This document shows positions 22,101-34,520 of a stretch of 64,000 bases of DNA, one piece after another. The notes beneath the pieces were generated by a model that saw only the letters and a list, made by a program, of their open reading frames with translations, was not told the DNA's origin and did not search any database. The translations under genes were made by a program, and so were the position numbers. Origin of the DNA: Saccharina japonica (taxonomy: Eukaryota > Sar > Phaeophyceae > Laminariales > Laminariaceae); the NCBI GenBank assembly GCA_008828725.1, contig MEHQ01002413.1:205401-269400 (forward strand), read 5' to 3'. How positions within the stretch are numbered: position 1 is the first letter of the stretch; every line of letters starts with the position of its first letter.

Positions 22101-24100
22101 TTGAAACTCGACGTAGAAATCCCCGATTTCGGCTTAATGGTGCCTGCGTGGTCGTCGGGTGAAAAGATGAGAGAAACTGGTGCATACGAGTATATCCTGT
22201 GTTCGTCCTGCTCGTTCTGCACCAGCAGGAAGCTCTCCAACCACGTTACACTGTTTCCGGTACATGCACAGCCCACTCGCCCTCTGTTGTCTTATATTTG
22301 CGTCCCGTTATCCTCCTCCGTACTGATTCACTTTGGGGTCTCCGGACCACTGCCATGTGTCTGCTGCTTGCCCGACGTTTGCTGATTGTTGGATTGTTTT
22401 CGTCTACCGGTACGCTTGCTTCGTCCTCGAACGTTTTCGAAGCACAGGTCTGACTTATTTCCCCTATATGCTTTGTGAACCGTTTTGTTCCTCTCTTCAT
22501 CTCCCGTACCGCCCTATTTTGTTCAGGGCCCCCTGATCTGATCTACAAGCTCATGCCGCTCCTGCTTTATAGACCCTTCTCCTACGACGGTCGTCTCCGC
22601 CATTTTTGGCTGCGACCATCTACGGAACTTCTCCCCTCGATTTCGTGGTTTCTTGAGCCTTCGTTTGGCGTCGCGTCCACTTTTGTCTTACATTTGCATA
22701 ATCTGGATCCCGTATCTGTTTTGTAAGGTGGGAATTGTATTTTGTGTTGTGGGGGTAAATGGATTGCGAGATTTCACTATCGACTATAGCTGTTGCTGCA
22801 TGTTGTCAGGTTATGTTTAGTACATTTCGGTGATTGTTTTAGGAATTATGTTTGCCGTGGATATCTCGTCTGTTGTCTCCTCTGGTTTTGCCAAGTTGCC
22901 CCAAGTCCCTTCGGGCCCGTGGGTTACTTTGGGGGGGTGCTATGGCGTCTGGGGACCTTCCTCTTGCATACCCAAGGTTTAGTGCTGATACGTAGGCATA
23001 CCTGTTTTGACGTGAACCGCAACATGTAACCGCTATTGGGAACCTCGCCGACTACGACGAGGCTCAATGACACTCTGTTTCCCTCTCTGTTGTTGATCTG
23101 GGTCCATCCGCCGTGCCGGGTGCTACAGCGATACTGCCTGATCTGTATCATCGAGCTCGGCTCATTCGTGATGCCGGGGGGGAGCCGCGTAGTCGGCATG
23201 CTCTACCTACAGCAGTGGTAGTAGTAGCACCTGTTTATGTCCGTCAACGATATTATTGCTCGCGCGCGCGTACATTCATACTATTCCAGTACCTTATTTC
23301 CCTAATTCAGTACGTACAAACAAATAGTCGACCCTGGAGACAAGTAACGCGAATGATATTCATTCGATTGCGATACTAACACACTACTACGATACCCGCG
23401 GCGTGATAGTTACGACTCACTTGAGAAATAGGCCTAACCAGTCACGAACTATTATTGACTCAGAAGGCAAAAAAGTGCAAACCCAACCAGATTCTTCTGT
23501 CCCTTTTCCCTACTACTTTTATACGGGGGACCATCATAGTAAATAAGGCCAATCACAAGCCGCGACCCGTACGTAGTTGGGAGGAGGGATAGTCACCTCG
23601 GATCCGAGTCACTACCACGATGGGGAGAGGAAATAGGGGCGAATAATGCAAGGATAGTATTATAATAAATGGGCTGGAGAAAAAATCAAATAACTCGTGC
23701 TATGGGGTATAGGTAGGGGGGGTCGGTCTTGAGTCTTAAATTCCCCTCGTATTTTCAGCCAATTAGAGTCACTCCAGCCGAAGTGACTACGTGCTCGTAC
23801 GTACTGCTGTACGAAGTACATACTCGTCGTATATACGATATTTAAGTTTTCAGCTTTTTTGTAAAAGTGTAAAAAATACGTCGCCAGCTGTGTGTATTTT
23901 GTTTTTGTTTGTTCGCGACTTAAGTCCACCGCCAGGACTGACTGTGTTTGACTGTCCGCGACAACCATTGTTTTAGATAAGTAAGTCCAATTTTGAGCGA
24001 GGTACCGAGAAACTCGCCCCAGTGGCTTGAACAAAATGGGTGACAGTAGATAGATATGGGGGTGCCCCCCCCCACGATCTCAGCACCAGTCGAAGGGTGC
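22101..24100. other. no gene recognised
   Basis: Several overlapping open frames with moderate composition occur on both strands at 22.2-23.2 kb, but no domain or consistent splice model was found. A SINE-tail fragment (ATAATAAATGGGCTGGAGAAAA) lies at about 23,655-23,690. A GAGTGACTACG...GAAACTCGCCCCAGTGGC segment at 23.77-24.03 kb resembles sequence at 42.84-43.0 kb. Confidence 0.35.
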
Positions 24101-24171
24101 ACATATTTATATATTTAAGGACAGAGTGGCACATACATCGCCGTGGTTAGGCGCAATTCTACAGTACGAGT

Positions 24172-24345
24172 GAGTGTCAACGAGGAGGGACGAAAGGGCC
24201 GAATTAAGACACATTTCGCGATTACACAAATTCGAAGCAAGAGCCCCAGCGGGGAGGGGGGAGAAGAGCTTGTTGTGCAACCCCGGGTCTGAGTTACGAT
24301 CGGAAGTGACAGGATCGGGGGTGATAAATGGGATGGGAACAGACG
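24172..24345 (+). mobile_element. tRNA-derived SINE, body fragment
   Basis: GTCAACGAGGAGGGACGAAAG, GGGGAGGGGGGAGAAGAGC, GTCTGAGTTACGATCGG and ATAAATGGGATGGGA follow the family order, but the tRNA-like head is missing. Confidence 0.6.
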
Positions 24346-25139
24346 GGAACAAGCCTGGTACGGGAGACACCGAAGTGAGCTCATTGCCCACTCACGACAA
24401 ACCTCTCGGGCCGAAAAGGGGTAGAACGTGTATTAATTTGCCGCTGGCTGTAAGTATGCTTTACGACAGAACACAAACAAACAGAAACCAACCAATCGGC
24501 ACTCTGTCCGGCGGACCATTCGTAATTCGTCAAGGGAATATGATCTCACATTTATGTGTCAAACCCCCATCCATGAAGCTGGTTCGTCAGCAGTAAGAAG
24601 TACTCCACCCTCTCGTGCACACAGCAGCAGCAGGAAGTACTAGTAGTAGTAGTAGTAGTAGTCGTAGCAGTAGTAGAATCGTAGTCCAGCAGTCTCCTAT
24701 ATGCCGGTACGGTACTACGTAGAAACTGCTCGAAAAAGAGAGGTCAGAGTGCCGCTGTGATACCGTCGTGTCACAGGGAGAACGCGCCAAGTGGTTCAAG
24801 CGATCGGCGTTCTTCAAGTAGGAAAAGGCATATTTCCAAATATATGTATATATGTATAATATACAAATGTACTTGTTTTGTGCTCAATCGTCCAGCGACC
24901 ACAAGCAGTGCTCCTATTTTTTTCCTTTTTGACCATTTTTTATACGTATACTGCTGTAGTTATTATTAATAGGTAGTCGTATCGAAAAACTATTCTGCGG
25001 GGGCCCCCGATACATACGTCGTCTATACATATTTATATGTACAAATATACAAGGAATATACAGATCTATGGCGCAAATAATAGTATTGGATTTTACTGGA
25101 TCGTGGATACCTACGACTGATGATGGTGAGTCTTTACGG

Positions 25140-25654
25140 AGGTTTTCTTCCCTCGTCGACTGGCGCTATCCACGCTACGAAGGCGCTCTCGGCAATTATT
25201 GGTTCATTTGTATTATTGCAAATCAAGTAAAAATCTCACCACAAAGCCGGTCGCCCCGCCCGGTAGACTATTCATAGTGGTCAGCTTAAGGTCAGCTTCA
25301 AAGGCTACTACTATAGCATTGGTACCCGAGTTCAAATCCCACCGTGCTGAGAGATTTTGACTATTATATCAGTATATTTGAAAACATAAAAAGGAACCAA
25401 GTAATTGCTGCGAGTGCCTTCGTGGCGTGGGTAGGCGGAATCCGACGCAAGTTGACGAGGGAAGAAAGTGCTGAAACATTCTCGCGAAAAAAATGCAAGG
25501 CACGTACCGTAGTGGGGAGAGGGGAGAAGAGCCTAATTGGTGAACCCGGATCTGAGTTACGACTACGTAAACAGGGAGAGAGAAAATAGGGGCGAAGACC
25601 ATAAATAAATGGGATGGACAAACACAAATAAAAAGCAAAAACAAAAACAAAAAA
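25140..25654. mobile_element. two SINE copies joined head to head
   Basis: 25,140-25,245 is a minus-orientation piece (CTCGTCGACTGGCGC, AATCTCACCACAAAGC). It joins a full plus-orientation copy from about 25,245: GTCGCCCCGCCCGGTAGAC head, GAGTTCAAATCCCACC as B-box, then the family body and an ATAAATGGGATGGAC tail with an A-rich end to about 25,654. A further head fragment in minus orientation lies at 25,915-25,972. Confidence 0.7.
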
Positions 25655-26044
25655 CGGACGCGTGCTACGATAGAGGTCCCAGTGACACTTTTTGGCAGAA
25701 ATGTTTTCTGAATGATCGGGCTCATTAACCCAAATTCGTCGGACTTTCATTTATTTTGTTGCCATATTTTCCACAGAATACCGAGCTCATGGGATTGTTG
25801 GTCGCGTAGCACTTTTGGTTTGTTGCTAAATGGGCTTTCGGGCGAGGTATGGAGCCCCTCAAGTGAGGAGCTCAGAAAAATCACGGTGCACCTCTATCGT
25901 AGCATTTGTCAAAGTGGGATTTGGTGCCAATGCTGTTAGCATTTGAAGCTGGCCACTAGACTACCGGGGCGACCAGTTGTGACTTGTGGGGATACTCTCG
26001 TATCTATCTGGAGGTTGCTTGAGCCGCTTACAATAGACTAATAA

Positions 26045-26175
26045 AGATGTGGATTCAGCGTGTGTACCAGCTCGTAGCTGGTGTGTACGCTGTAGGCTCG
26101 CTCGCTGAAGTCCAGTCAAGACACAACCTACATTTGAGAGTGAACGCTTAAGTCGCTGTTAGGCAAACTTGTATG
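26045..26175. repeat. LTR-like dispersed repeat, copy 1
   Basis: GTGTGTACCAGCTCGTAGCT, GGCTCGCTCGCTGA and CAAGACACAACCTACATTTGAG match 62,378-62,500 in the same order. A solo-LTR fragment is one reading; no internal region is attached. Confidence 0.5.
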
Positions 26176-26179
26176 AACG

Positions 26180-27900
26180 CTTCAATAGAAGAGAAGACTC
26201 CAGGCCAACAATGTTGATTAATGTATGTGCTCAAAAGCGAGGCTGATGATGAGCAAAAGAAGAGGAGTGGGAGGAGTGGGCGTGTAATCGCTCCTGCTCC
26301 CTTGATGATCTTGAGGATCGCAAACATCAACATGCCCTTGCTACGATAGTTTGCATCTCACAAGCGCAACATGTACTTCGTACGACACCCATACGTAAGA
26401 CAACGCAACAACAATCGTTACCGATTTTGTACGAAGTACGCAGTCTATATACGGTAATCCATAATGTACTTCACACAATGTACCACGACAGCTTAGCGAT
26501 CTTTCCGCATCGTGTTTACTTGGAGGAATGTTGTTCCACACGTGGTTACCGAGCAACTAAACCACTTACGATATAGTAGACACCAGGTACGACAATGTAT
26601 TAATTGTCCTGCATACCTTTACTGGCTTGATTGATAATGAACTCTGATTGGCCACTACTCGGTATCTCGAGGATCCAACTCTTGAGCATAATGAACTATG
26701 CATACTACTGATTATTACTCCGTGTTATCGAGTGACGACAAAAGATGACTTGCCAACAAGGATAAGATCCAATATAGACCCCTTAGGCAACCAGAGTGCG
26801 CAAACATCTGCCCCAGGAAGATTCACTATCAGTGCACTACAGGAGGAGAAGTATCGGTAAGGCTGGGCACTGCCTGACCCAGTCAGTATCGATTATACTG
26901 TGGTAAAAAAACAATCAGTAAACTGGACTGCAGCAGAAGCAGTTTATACTGGCCGAGCGTAGCTCGACCAATAGAGCCCCCCCGGAGGTCCAAAAAAACG
27001 CATTTTCGCTTCATTTCCCATCACAAAAAACGGCGCTCAAAACAGTATTGGCCGGGGGTGGTTGCGGTCATCTAAACAGAAACAAAAACGAGAAAACAAG
27101 CATGCAACGTGTGGCGACGATGTGACGTTGTTCGTGTTGTTGGTATCCGTGCAGGTGCATCGTAAATCGTTCTGAAGTATTTTATTTCATACATGGTGTT
27201 ACTCCATCGCCCGTACCCTTGGGGTACGGGTGACAGGGTTTGTTCTTGAGCTTGAATAAAATTAAATACAAAATGTTCAGGTTTCGGTAATAATTATGAA
27301 TGCAAATAATTAAACAAAATTATTATAAAAACGTCAGCTGTGAGTTCATCCGATTGAATGGTAGATACTCAGCTTTGCGAGCTGCGTAGAATGTTTGTTC
27401 TACGTATGCGTTATTTGTAGTGTTCGTGTAGGATTCGTGATGTACTACAGTAGGTAGCCTGGTAGTTACTACGTACTCGATTTTAGAATAGCAGTTATAA
27501 TCAAAGTAGGCTCTCACCAGCAAACAAAACACAAGAAAGGACAGACAAAACAAAAAACAAAAACGAAAAAAACGAAAGAAACGAAAAAAAAACAAAAAAC
27601 GAAGGAACGCTACGTACGAGATGTAACCGGTATCAGGTAGGCAGCTGCACAGCGCAGGGAAAAAGGCCAACCATTAAAAAAGCGAGAGGGAGGAAGGAAC
27701 GCGTGAACCATCTCAACAGCTGGGGGGTTGCGACAATTTTTAACTTACAAATAGGAAACAGGCGTAAGGAAAGGACTCGTGAAAAAGAGCAACAACAGGC
27801 GGTGGTGGTGGCGAAGATCTTTCATCCAACCCAAAAACACGAACACCACAACATATACCCACCCCCAAAAAGTTGCCAGTGAACTCAAAAAATGAGGAAG
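26180..27900. other. no gene recognised
   Basis: A plus-strand frame (26,648-26,860) ends at a good donor-like CG|GTAAGG, but nothing else supports an exon. The rest is A/T-rich, with poly-A/C runs at 27.5-27.9 kb. Confidence 0.35.
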
Positions 27901-27949
27901 GAAATAAAACAGAGTTTAAAGAGCTAGCTCGCCGGTGAGCTACGTGAGC

Positions 27950-28350
27950 TACACGAGCTGCACATGTTTTCTCTGGCTTGGACTATAGGCGACAGCTCAT
28001 CTGCACATGTTTTGAACGCTTGAGCTATAGACAATAGCCCATCTACGCACATTTACCCAGGGTGAGCTATAGGAGCTACTTGAGTTGCTGTAGCGCATCT
28101 GCCCCCGAGATGAGCTATAGAAGCTACATGAGCTACGTGCACATACATGTTTTCCCCGGCTTGAGCTATAGGCGGTAGCTCGTCTGCACCTGCTTCGAAG
28201 GCTTGAGTTTTACGCGATAGCTCGTCTGCGCATGTTTTCGAAGCCTAAGGTATAGGCGATAGCTCGTTTGCACATGTTTTCAAAGCTTGAGCTATTGTAG
28301 GCGATAGCTCATCTGCACAGGTTTTCAAAGCTTGAGCTATAGGCGATGCT
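27950..28350. repeat. minisatellite, about 45-50-bp unit x8
   Basis: Repeating consensus GCTTGAGCTATAGGCGATAGCTC followed by GTCTGCACATGTTTTCAAA. Each unit contains an inverted pair GAGCTATAG / CGATAGCTC, so single units can fold. Copies diverge most on the left. Confidence 0.85.
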
Positions 28351-28765
28351 GTGGTCCGGCCTGTCATCGCTTCTAGCTCGAAATACAGCCGAGTTCGTGT
28401 TTTCGATACTCAGGACCTCTCCGGGTATTGTTTGGGAGCGCATCAAGCTAAAGGTGCCTCCGAAAATAAAAAGCACGCCACGACGAGCGATCGCGACGAT
28501 CGTAGGACACCAGACCTGTCTACAGCGTGCAACTGTGGTGGTGTTTGCAATATTGACGCTGTGCTTCGCTTCTCGCCCGATATACAGACGGTTTCACGTT
28601 ATCGAAACTCGGGGTAGTTCCGAGCATATCGGGGGGGCACATCGCGCCAAACGTGCCGCCGAAAATAGACGAGCCTGGCCACCACGAGCGATCACGACGA
28701 ACGCACAATGGTGGTCATTTGGGTACCTCGCGGTGGAGGGGTCTACACAGTCTGTCAAGAAATGA
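28346..28765 (+). repeat. diverged tandem duplication of about 205 bp with an open frame
   Basis: Two units share GGAGCGCATCAAGCTAAAGG / GGGCACATCGCGCCAAACG, GCCTCCGAAAATAAAAAGC / GCCGCCGAAAATAGACGAGC, CACGACGAGCGATCGCGACGA / CACGAGCGATCACGACGA and GTGGTGGTGTTTG / AATGGTGGTCATTTG. A 139-codon frame spans both, but the repeat structure explains it better than a gene. Unknown. Confidence 0.45.
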
Positions 28766-28859
28766 GGTTGGCCATATATCTGAAGGTCCCTGTTTGCACC
28801 ACCTATACCCACACAACCCCTCCAGGTTGGGCAGTGCGTGTGGTCACAACGTGTCCATT

Positions 28860-29090
28860 TTTGGTAATGTTTTTTGTTGCGTGCTGTTTTTTATTGTCCC
28901 GATTGACGAAAATCGCCGAAAATCGAAAAACTAAATAGTCAATGTTTTAATTTTGTTTTTGTCGCGCGCTGTTTATTGTACCGTTTGACGAAAATCGCCG
29001 AATTTCGCGAAAACAAACAGAGACACGACACAAAACGACGAAACACAGCAATGCAAAAAATATCGCGAAACCAAATCGGGGGGAATTCGA
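28860..29090. repeat. GACGAAAATCGCCGAA tandem duplication
   Basis: GCGTGCTGTTTTTTATTGTCC...GACGAAAATCGCCGAAAATCG is repeated about 90 bp on as GCGCGCTGTTTATTGTACC...GACGAAAATCGCCGAATTTCG. No gene here. Confidence 0.6.
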
Positions 29091-29874
29091 AACACTCACT
29101 TAAGAACAGTACGAAATAAATCGGCGCGAAACATCGGAAGACGAAACAAGAATGAGATTGTTCGTCGTGTGGCCCTTTTGTTCCCCTCCGAAATCAGGTT
29201 TTGAGTGACTTACTAATAGTAGTATAGATTACTTACTATTAGTATAGACCTCCTTAAGTGAGGCTCCTTAGAAAGACAAACGGTGCACCTCTACATACCG
29301 TACGAGGAGCATGCGTCTGCAGTTGACGAAAATGGTGGCAGCGAGCGGATAAGTGCTGCGGGTACCACTCAGTGTCACAGTAAATAGCTTGGGTTGAGAC
29401 CTGAGGATGCTGCTGCTGCTCGACATACTGCTTATTATGACGGTGAGAGGGCTTCCTCCAAAAACGAACAGACCTCGAACGATATTCGGGTATCTTGGTT
29501 GGTACACCCTTGGCAGGTGGTAGCACAGGCTTTTTGCGCTGGCATTTGGATATCGAAGAAGATGTTTTATGTTGGAAGGTGCCGCTTGCGGGCTGAAAAA
29601 AAGGTAGAAGAGGGAGACAGGAAGAAACAGGAGGAGAAACAAGAGTGAGAGGGTGTGCGCTTTTGCACGGCCGTCCTCGATCAACTCAGATCTACGACTA
29701 CGTAGATCGTATCCTACGGCCCGTTGTAGTGATTAACCTATAGCAACGTTCCCTGATGCTTGCGCGAGGAAGCTTAGCTAATCCGACGTCTCGATGATAA
29801 ACCAAACATCCTCTTCTCGTAACTACGAGTAGCGTATATGATACGTACGTACGTATGTGGTGACTGTTGTTTTG

Positions 29875-30228
29875 TTTTTCCCAACCCATTCAATGTTTTC
29901 GCCCTTCATTTCTCTCTCCTCCCTAGTCGTAACTCAGATCCGGGGTCACAAAGTAGGCTCCTCGCCCCCCTCCCCCACTGCGGTTCTTGCCTTGCATTTT
30001 TTATCGCGAGAAGACTTCAGCCTTTTTTCTTCCCTCGTCGACTCGCATCGAAATGTGCCTACCCACGCTATAATACTATTTATAGGCGCTCTCCGCAGTT
30101 GATTCCATATATTTTATTTTATTTTTGCAAATAAACTCAAAAGTCCGACCCACGTGAGATTCGAACTCCAGACATCAACGTTTAGAAGCGTTCGAGGTTA
30201 CCACTATTAATAGACCATCGGAGCGGCC
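29875..30228 (-). mobile_element. tRNA-derived SINE, minus orientation
   Basis: On the minus strand: tRNA-like head with B-box GGAGTTCGAATCT and A-box-like TAGTGGTAACC, the body (GACGAGGGAAGAAAAAAGG, TCTTCTCGCGATAAA, GACCCCGGATCTGAGT) and an ATTGAATGGGTTGGGA tail. Near full length, about 350 bp. Confidence 0.75.
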
Positions 30229-31335
30229 GACTTTGTACCGCATAAGTTGAACGTAATTTACCGTATTACTCGTAGTACAGGTACACTACGTGGTTCCGCC
30301 GCATATTTGCTACCACAGTTAGTACTCGTACTCGTATGTATATACATACGTGATACTTTAAAGCAGTACATAGGCCGAACGTATAACACTGACTGCTATC
30401 ATACGCTTTTGCGTATTCAGCAGTACTCCATGATACTGGGTATTGACTGATAGAGTGTTGTACTGCAGTAGCTACTGAAAATTGATCACGACAATAGGCT
30501 GCATTGCAGTCGATACTGAACTTTCATCACGACAATAGGCTCTACTGTTGCCTACCAGGTATTTCGTAGCAAATGACACAGAGAAGAGGCACGGAGCGAA
30601 AATGCTCGCAGCTCTGCCTCGGGGAAAGCGGGATGGAGACGGTATACTCCATAGTGCTGTCAACCTATTGATTCGTGCTTGGCGTTCTGTGTAGGGTGAA
30701 GCACGGCACCGCGAGTAATCACGACGACCTTAGGCTTTCATGTGACGGTTTCTGTCTACCCCTCTACCTTTGCTGCCTCCGCCAGCATGAGCGCGTGTCC
30801 ACCGTCAACTCCTCCGTTAGCCTGTGCTACCACGCCAGTTTGGGGACACGCACAGCGATCCCAGGTAGGACAGTTAGCTTCGTTTAACAGCGCGGTGTGC
30901 ACATCAATGCTTCAACGCACGAGACTTCTACCTAATGTGATACACGAGCTGGTTAAGGCATTCCTGCATCATGATCAAGGGATATATGTATGGGGGGAAT
31001 AGAGCGTGAGTTCGAGTCAAAGATTGCGACTTCGCTTGGACTGATCATATAGGACCCAAGAAACACTAGAATACGGCGTACGAGCCCGGTGCATCTCTTG
31101 TTGAACAGTATGAGTCTCGCGTCGATTAAATGTCACCTGTTTCGGGGAGAGACTACCCGCGTCTGCATGGTATCAAACGGACTAAGTAATCACACTTGAG
31201 GCGATAAATTTGCATAACGTTCAAAAGGGTCAAATGATTTACGACTTAATACTACCTGACCGCGCCAGTAGGGTATTATTGGTCGCCAACGGTAGGCCAT
31301 ACCAACTGCAGGTACGCCCACTAGCACGCGGCACG
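30229..31335. other. no recognisable gene
   Basis: About 1.1 kb. An open frame at 30,742-30,870 (MTVSVYPSTFAASAS..., then CAG|GTAGGA) could be an exon but is unsupported. A short duplication (ACTGAAAATTGATCACGACAATAGGCT / ACTGAACTTTCATCACGACAATAGGCT) lies at 30.47-30.54 kb. Confidence 0.35.
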
Positions 31336-31338
31336 AGG

Positions 31339-31590
31339 GTTCTGTAGCGCGGCTACAAGTTCGAGTGTTAGTGCTGAGATAAGTCGACTTCGTACCAGGT
31401 ACCGGTTGAGCTGCTATCAAGCCGCAAGATACCTCTGTAGCGCAGTGATAAGTACGGGTTTTGGGACCACGATCAGTCTACCCCGTGCCAGATACGGGGG
31501 AGCCCGCTATCCAGCGGTAAGATGGTTATATAGCGCAGCTTCAAGTTTGGGAGTCGGGACAAGAACGTCCGCACGTGATGCGGCGTAAGA
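31339..31590. repeat. about 95-bp tandem repeat x3 with tRNA A-box-like motif
   Basis: Units begin TCTGTAGCGCGGCTACAAG, CTCTGTAGCGCAGTGATAAG and TATATAGCGCAGCTTCAAG, and continue with CGAC..CGT.CCAG.TACCGG and CTATC.AGC.GTAAGA. TAGCGCAGTGATAAG resembles a tRNA D-arm/A-box. No T-arm or B-box completes a tRNA, so these are not tRNA genes. They lie just upstream of the copia fossil. Confidence 0.55.
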
Positions 31591-31599
31591 CAGCACGCA

Positions 31600-33790
31600 C
31601 CAGTTACGACAGAACAACATACCTATGGACGAGATCACAACAATAGAAACAGGGAGTCTTTCCAAAAGCCGACGGAAGGGACCGCTCGCTTTCCCCCAGT
31701 TGCAAGGCGATACGAAGGGTTGCCCTAACCTTGGGCGCCACCGGGGCTTTCACGATTCTGTAGGGCAGGGACCCCCCAAACCCGCTTGGCGACGCCGAAC
31801 CCCTCGAGGACAACGCGGACATCATACAAACCATAGAGCGGTGGAAGGACGACAACAACTACCTCTGCCCCATCTACTTCCTCGATGCAAACGGTGGCGC
31901 CCAGAGCCTAGTCGAACAGTTCGAATGAACGTCAATCAACGACGGCGTCAGCGACGGACGAGCAGCGTGGATAGCCCTGGTCAACAAGTACAATCGGATT
32001 TCCACCGCCGGCTGCGTGGCTCTCTATAAATTGTTGTATAGCTTCACGCTGCACCTCGGACAGGATCCCAATATCTGGCTCCCCGCGATGGATTGACTGC
32101 GGGACCGAATGCATGGAGACGGGCAGATCATCGTGAACCAAACTCTCGAGGGACGTATCCTTAAGGGCCTTGCGGACGAGTACGGGGTATGTGCGAAACG
32201 CCAGCTACACCTAGCGCGACGTCGAGCCGGAGAACGTGAAGCGGGCACTTGCGGAACGTCTGCGCAGACAGTTCAGCTCGCTTCTCGTCACACGAAAACT
32301 TAGTTGTGGGCCGCGGGGTTACCATGCTTCGCAAGGTGGCTCTAGCGCCGTACTGTGCTTCATCTGCAGTGAGTACGGTCAATACAGGAACGAACTCCAG
32401 CAGAATAACAACAACGAGAAGCGCGGGCACTCCGGGGAGAAATCACACTGGAAGAGAAACGGTGGCGGTGGACGAAGCAACGGTCGAAGCGGGGATCGCG
32501 GCTGCAGTGCAACGGGCCGCGGATGCGAACAAGGAGAGACGTTGTGCTCCCACGATAACACCCAGCCACACCGACGAAGGTGGTCTCAAGGAGAGGATCA
32601 ACGGCAACACCGACAGCGCTAACTTCGGCAACATTTACAGTCTTCATCAGTCTTAGTCACCAGTGAACGCAACGGCGGGGACTACATCGGAGGTAACGAG
32701 GGGCTATAAGGAAGGATACTCGTTTATGGCAAGCACAGTCGCCGAACTGACACCCAAGGAGAGATCGACAGCTCGGCCGCCGAGCGGGCAGCCGAGGAGA
32801 GATCGACAGAGGTACGCTAAACGCAACCCAGCGGGCCGGAAACCCTTGGAAGCTTCGGAGCTTTGGGAGGCAGCGGCGAACCTATGGCCCTGGTGACCAC
32901 CGCAGAGGAATGCGAGGGCAACAGCGCTTTTGACAAGCACCGAAGGATCTGAAGAGCTGGTGGTGGATCTGAACACTACGTCGATGACCGCCCCGGATTA
33001 CAGGAGTGGGTATATGACTACGTACGGTTGGACGAACCACGCGAGGTCACCACGGCAGGGAACAACAATCTGGAAGGGATCGCTACAGGAATCACCAGTG
33101 GCTACATCATCGACCGGACAGGGGTTAGGCAACAAGCAAGGCTGCCGGTGGTGGTAGTGACCAATATCCAGTGCAGCATGTTTTCGGTTCCGAGCACAAC
33201 GGATCTGAGAGCTACAACCACAATCGCCCTGGGTGAGTGGCGGCTCGAGACAAACGATGTCACCATCCCGTCTACAGAAAGCAGGGTGGCGCCGTGATCT
33301 CTACACGTCCAACATTGAGCTAGGGGGAGTGAAATTGGCAGTGCGTACGGAGGCACACGCGGAACAATGGTACTGTCGCCCAGGACGCATCAACTCCAGG
33401 TGTCTCGATCTTCTCAACAAAACGGAGCCTCAGCAGATAGGGGTTTCGGAGGGCGATAGGAGGACTCCGGCGGGAATCACGAAATGCCAACTGGAGGACA
33501 GCGGGCTCCCTAATTTTCTTTCGGGAAAACTACCGTTCGTCGGGCTGTACCTGGGAAACCGGACACTGATATGCCTCAGGACCGTCGGCTGCAGGACTTT
33601 CGTACACATCGAAACGCGCACCGAGAAGCTGGAAGACAGGTCGTAGGAGGGAAGGCTCTGCGGGTACAGTAAGGACACCAAGGCGTACCGTATCTACAAC
33701 GCAACAACAAACAAGGACGCGGAGCGAGAAATATCGTGTTCATCGGGACGTCGCCGTAGGTGGTTTCACCCCCGATCAACAAAACGGACA
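31600..33790 (+). mobile_element. Ty1/copia LTR retrotransposon fossil (gag, protease and integrase regions)
   Basis: Parts in the usual copia order. A gag segment (GRAAWIALVNKYN, RILKGLADEYG) lies at about 31.9-32.2 kb. A zinc-knuckle-like region (CFICSEYG) lies near 32.36 kb. A protease-like region (VTTAGNNNLEGIATG, LPVVVVTNIQCSMFS) lies at 33.0-33.2 kb. The end of the integrase region (CRTFVHIETRTEKLE, SKDTKAYRIYN) lies at about 33.59-33.71 kb. Clearly broken, with many (about ten or more) breaks, and old. LTRs, reverse transcriptase and RNase H were not recognised. It is a different lineage from the 53-kb element. Confidence 0.75.
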
Positions 33791-34259
33791 ACATCGATGA
33801 GATTGAGAACGTCGGCATCGTCAGTTTTCACGACGGACCACAAGACGACGACATACTGCAAAGCGCAGGCGACTACACATCTCGCGTCGGCTACAACAAC
33901 GACGTGACGAACGACCACACCATTCCCATCGCGCAACCGCGTGACCCGGTGATATCCGAGATCCCGACGAAACTCCGTAGATTAGCTGAAGTGAATGAGC
34001 TGACCGGACACAAGACACCGGGAACATCGGCGGATGGCGTCGGTGGACGACAGCCGGCAGCAGGCCATGGAAGCAGGCGGCAAGGGAGACCCGCTGGCGG
34101 GATGGCCTCCAACCCAGGGAAGGGAGTCGTGACAAGAAGCAACAGCAGGGCTGCTCCGGTGCTTTTAACGACAACCATCCCGCGCGGACTACAGTAGCTC
34201 GGTCTCTACACCAACACGGCGTTGCAGGATAAAGCGCACCCCATGGAAATGTTGACGTA

Positions 34260-34520
34260 AGTGGCGCAAACCATTTTATCGATCTTGCCTAACGATAACG
34301 CAGTACTTGATAGTGTAGAATCGATGGAAAGACACTTCAGTGCCGATAATGGCTAGCAACCACCAGTAGTTGTTGGAAACGATAGAAACTTGACCAACGG
34401 GCCGACCATGGCCAATGATCATCAGCACCCGTTAGAGGAAGCGATAGAAACTAGACTAAAGTCGCGACCGTGGCTAACTATCACCAGCGCTTCTGGGAAC
34501 CAACAACATATTATGCAAAT
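34260..34520. repeat. diverged tandem repeat, about 80-bp unit x3
   Basis: GATGGAAAGACACTTCAGTGCCGATAATGGCTA, GATAGAAACTTGACCAACGGGCCGACCATGGCCA and GATAGAAACTAGACTAAAGTCGCGACCGTGGCTA recur, each followed by A.CA.CAG....T...GGAA. No gene seen. Confidence 0.55.

Noticed and set aside
22246-23220. Retroelement polyprotein suggested by several overlapping frames
   Set aside because: No diagnostic protease, reverse transcriptase or integrase motif could be seen on either strand.
24174-24596. 140-codon plus-strand frame
   Set aside because: Its first half lies within a SINE body, which explains the open reading.
26648-26855. Exon with donor CG|GTAAGG
   Set aside because: One good donor alone is expected by chance; no acceptor, partner exon or family similarity was found.
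31431-31527. tRNA gene suggested by TAGCGCAGTGATAAG
   Set aside because: No T-arm or 3' acceptor strand follows; the unit is tandemly repeated about every 95 bp.
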